Origin: CAYWCV01 sp964629885
GTDB lineage: Bacteria > Bacteroidota > Rhodothermia > Balneolales > CAYWCV01
Assembly (NCBI GenBank): GCA_964629885.1
Contig: CAZVRJ010000001.1
Location: 62,001-126,000 of the forward strand
Direction of reading: 5' to 3'
DNA length: 64,000 bases
Shown: piece after piece, positions 61,661 to 64,000 of the stretch
Numbering within the stretch: position 1 is the stretch's first letter
Layout of the letters: every line of letters begins with the position of its first letter
Made by a program: the position numbers and the translations under genes
Notes under the pieces: generated by a model
Told to the model about the DNA's origin: nothing
The model's input: only the letters and a program-made list of their open reading frames with translations
Database searches by the model: none

Positions 61661-62716
61661 ATGAAGACCCTCCACGCCAGCGGAAACGCACTCGCCGACC
61701 CAGACATCCAGCTCGGTATATTAGAAGGCGATTCTGATTCGCACTGTGTGCTGCCTGCGTTTGAAGACAAGCTCGATCCTATTGGCTTGTTTCCGCTCAG
61801 ACCAACCGGGATCGACATACTTCAGGTCAACCTTGGTTATATGTGCAACCAAACCTGCAAGCATTGTCATGTAGACGCCGGACCCGACCGCAAAGAAATT
61901 ATGACCCGCCAGACGATGGAGCATTGCCTAAAAGTGCTTCGAGATACCGACATCAAAATAGTCGACCTAACCGGTGGTGCACCTGAGATGAACCCGCATT
62001 TTCGCTGGTTTGTTGAGCAGATTCGTGCTTTAGGTCGTCATGTGATGGTTCGGTGCAATCTCACCATCCTTACCGTGAACCCAAAGTATAGGGAGCTGCC
62101 AGAATTCTTCAGAAACCACCAGGTCGAAGTGGTTTCTTCGTTGCCATTCTACAGTGCAGCGCATACCGACCGCCAGCGTGGCGATGGGGTGTTTGAACGC
62201 TCAATCGAAGCTCTACAAATGCTCAATGCGGTTGGCTATGGAAAACCGGGATCCGGATTGATGCTTAATTTGGTGTACAATCCAAACGGAGCTTTCCTCC
62301 CGGCACCACAATCGCAGCTTGAGCGCGACTTCAAGCGCCAGCTGGAGCAGCGGCATGGTGTGCTGTTCAACAACCTATTTTGCATCACAAACATGCCGAT
62401 CTCGAGATTTTTGGAATTTTTGATTGTAAGCGGCAACTACGATGCCTACATGGAAAAGCTTGTGAATGCTTTCAATCCGGCAGCCGCTTCTGGTGTGATG
62501 TGCAGAAACACACTGTCGGTGGGATGGGACGGCTGGTTGTACGACTGCGACTTCAACCAGATGTTGGAACTTAAGGTAGATGTTCCAAGCTCAACGCACG
62601 TCTCGAGTTTTAGCCACAGTCAACTTAGCACACGCGAAATCGTTGTGAAGCGGCACTGTTTTGGATGCACTGCCGGTGCAGGAAGCAGCTGTGGCGGAAA
62701 TACCACCACAAATTAA
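61661..62716 (+). CDS. arsS: Arsenosugar biosynthesis radical SAM protein ArsS
   Basis: A 351-residue radical SAM enzyme. Its iron-sulfur motif is CNQTCKHC (Cys62, Cys66, Cys69), after LQVNLGYM. It has VDLTGGAPEMNPHFRW and the C-terminal Cys-rich end (MCRNTL, DCDFNQM, HCFGCTAGAGSSCGG) typical of the ArsS family, where extra Cys may bind arsenic or a cluster. It is thought to link arsenic to a sugar. arsM, arsR or arsB are not seen beside it. Confidence 0.93.
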   Translation: MKTLHASGNALADPDIQLGILEGDSDSHCVLPAFEDKLDPIGLFPLRPTGIDILQVNLGYMCNQTCKHCHVDAGPDRKEIMTRQTMEHCLKVLRDTDIKIVDLTGGAPEMNPHFRWFVEQIRALGRHVMVRCNLTILTVNPKYRELPEFFRNHQVEVVSSLPFYSAAHTDRQRGDGVFERSIEALQMLNAVGYGKPGSGLMLNLVYNPNGAFLPAPQSQLERDFKRQLEQRHGVLFNNLFCITNMPISRFLEFLIVSGNYDAYMEKLVNAFNPAAASGVMCRNTLSVGWDGWLYDCDFNQMLELKVDVPSSTHVSSFSHSQLSTREIVVKRHCFGCTAGAGSSCGGNTTTN

Positions 62717-62758
62717 CCGAAACCACCAGATCCACCATCCTCAATCCTCCATCCTCCC

Positions 62759-64000
62759 ATGTACTCTCTCGGTCTCGACATAGGAAGCTCATCCGTCAAA
62801 GCGTGCCTTTATGATACTGAAGCCCGCCAAGTTGTTGGCTCATGTACGTCGCCAACAGACGAAATGCCCATCTCGTCGCCGCAGCCAGGATGGGCAGAGC
62901 AGGATTCCGAGCTTTGGTGGCACCATGTACTAGTAGCGTGCGATGACCTAAAGAGTCGTTTCCCTGTCGAATGGGTTTCCGTGAAGGCAATTGGAATCGG
63001 TTATCAGATGCACGGATTGGTTGCCCTTGACGAATATGGCAACTCCGTGAGACCAGCAATCATATGGTGCGACAGCCGTGCTATAGAAACCGGAAACCAG
63101 ATTGCCGACAAAGTTGGTCGAAAGCGGCTCTTGGATTCGAATCTGAACACACCTGGTAACTTCACGGCATCAAAGATGGTGTGGATGATGGACAATGAGC
63201 CCGATGTGTGGTCGAAGGTTGCGACGATAATGTTGCCTGGCGATTACATCGGCTATCGGTTATCGGGAAAAATGGCCACTTCGCGCTCGGGCCTATCTGA
63301 AATGGCTTTATGGGATTTCATAAACGATAAAGAAGATAATTTAATATTAAACGAATTTGTTGATATTAATGCCCGAATCCCTGACATAGTGCCCAATATT
63401 GGATTCGCCAGTAAGATCTCGAATGAGGCCTCATCGAGACTTGGTCTCGGCGATGATGTAGTTTTGGCTTATCGCTCCGGTGATCAGCCCAACAATGCCT
63501 TCGGACTGGGGGTTACAGAACCTGGATCTGTTGGCATGAATGCCGGCACATCTGGGGTGGTGTATGCGGTAACCGATAAGCCGGTAGTCGATTCTGCAGA
63601 GGCCTTCAACCCTTTTCTGCATGTGAATGACAATGATCATCAAAGGCGAATTGGGTTGCTTTTATGCCTGAACGGATGTGGAATTCTGAATGCTCAGGTG
63701 CGCAAGCTCACTAAAGCGGTCAGTTATGACCAAATGAACTCAAGTGCGGCTGAAATTGGACTTGGATCTGATGGACTTCAGATTCTTCCTTTTGGAAACG
63801 GTGCCGAACGAATGCTGGGAAATCGTAATCCAGGTGCGTCGGTACATGGCTGGGATCTTGTGCGGCACAGCGACGCCCACTTTTACAGGGCATCGCTTGA
63901 GGGCATAGCCGCTACGCTTTCATATGGAATAGATCACATGCGCTCATTGGGAGTCGAAATCAACAAAGTACACGCCGGAAGAGCCAACCTGTTTCTGAGC
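62759..64000 (+). CDS. FGGY carbohydrate kinase (xylulokinase-like), cut by the right edge
   Basis: 414 residues of an open frame from ATG 62759 to the window end. It has LGLDIGSSSVKA, WAEQDSELWW, GIGYQMHGLVALDE, IIWCDSRAIETG, DSNLNTPGNFTASKM, DYIGYRLSG, the catalytic GDQPNNAFGLG and MNAGTSGVVYA. The pattern fits xylulokinase, which phosphorylates D-xylulose. The remaining C-terminal part lies beyond the edge. Short ATCCTCC-like repeats precede the start. Confidence 0.92.
   Translation, partial: MYSLGLDIGSSSVKACLYDTEARQVVGSCTSPTDEMPISSPQPGWAEQDSELWWHHVLVACDDLKSRFPVEWVSVKAIGIGYQMHGLVALDEYGNSVRPAIIWCDSRAIETGNQIADKVGRKRLLDSNLNTPGNFTASKMVWMMDNEPDVWSKVATIMLPGDYIGYRLSGKMATSRSGLSEMALWDFINDKEDNLILNEFVDINARIPDIVPNIGFASKISNEASSRLGLGDDVVLAYRSGDQPNNAFGLGVTEPGSVGMNAGTSGVVYAVTDKPVVDSAEAFNPFLHVNDNDHQRRIGLLLCLNGCGILNAQVRKLTKAVSYDQMNSSAAEIGLGSDGLQILPFGNGAERMLGNRNPGASVHGWDLVRHSDAHFYRASLEGIAATLSYGIDHMRSLGVEINKVHAGRANLFLS

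Overview
The window is about 64 kb of an ordinary bacterial chromosome. Several signs place it in the Bacteroidota/Chlorobiota/Ignavibacteria/Kapabacteria neighbourhood. The ribosomal string rpmB-rpmG-DUF4295 is typical of that group. A textbook Bacteroidota-type promoter (TTG, 19 bases, TATCTTTG) precedes it. Most starts lack a strong Shine-Dalgarno sequence. DUF2911, an exported DUF4295-group lifestyle gene set and large HExxH/barrel surface proteins point the same way. Base composition looks moderate and even. I see no prophage, insertion sequence, CRISPR array or integron, so the exact taxon stays an inference.

Layout. 1-9.9 kb is one long leftward run: a cupin protein, gcvT, comB, ftsK, lolA, a flippase-like membrane protein, a membrane adenylate cyclase, and two exported proteins, the last cut by the left edge. 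10.0-11.1 kb is mrp/apbC. 11.2-14.9 kb is the classic leftward translation operon ffh-rpsP-rimM-trmD-rplS. 15.2-20.2 kb runs rightward: fabI, ruvC, ruvA, a PhoB/PhoR-like two-component pair and a GDP-mannose pyrophosphorylase. 20.2-24.3 kb holds an MBL-fold hydrolase, a small conserved protein, an outer-membrane-like protein, an exported glutathione peroxidase, a propeller lipoprotein and apaG. 24.4-28.2 kb holds tRNA-Asp, mnmG, rsmG and a WYL regulator, with two perfect parS sites. 28.3-32.8 kb is gyrB-gyrA (leftward). 33.0-36.8 kb is rpmB-rpmG-DUF4295, a YqeY-like protein, a CvpA-like protein, tyrS and xth.

36.9-46.1 kb holds a MarR regulator, a methyltransferase, uvrB, a fused chorismate mutase/prephenate dehydrogenase, a pair of bPH2 membrane proteins, a membrane metallopeptidase and proline dehydrogenase. 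46.3-52.9 kb holds ilvD, a 943-residue exported metallopeptidase/propeller/barrel protein, a DUF2911 protein, a stand-alone AtuA C-terminal domain and purM. 52.9-53.34 kb is the only gene-free stretch over 300 bases; it is packed with DnaA boxes and is my candidate for oriC. 53.3-64.0 kb holds dtd, an alkaline-phosphatase-superfamily enzyme, adk, a PhoD-like phosphatase, an acyltransferase, an M28 peptidase lipoprotein, glutamate dehydrogenase, an arsenosugar pair (peroxidase-like protein plus ArsS) and a carbohydrate kinase cut by the right edge.

How it fits together. Most of the window is replication, repair and translation housekeeping. The parS pair, gyrBA and the DnaA-box cluster lie within about 27 kb of each other, as expected of an origin-proximal region, although dnaA, dnaN and parAB are not in the window. 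I did not find a clearly new multi-gene defence or mobile system. The best leads are the DnaA-box cluster, the parS pair, the cyclase-exported-protein cluster, two large converging gene overlaps and a pair of unusual HExxH surface proteins.
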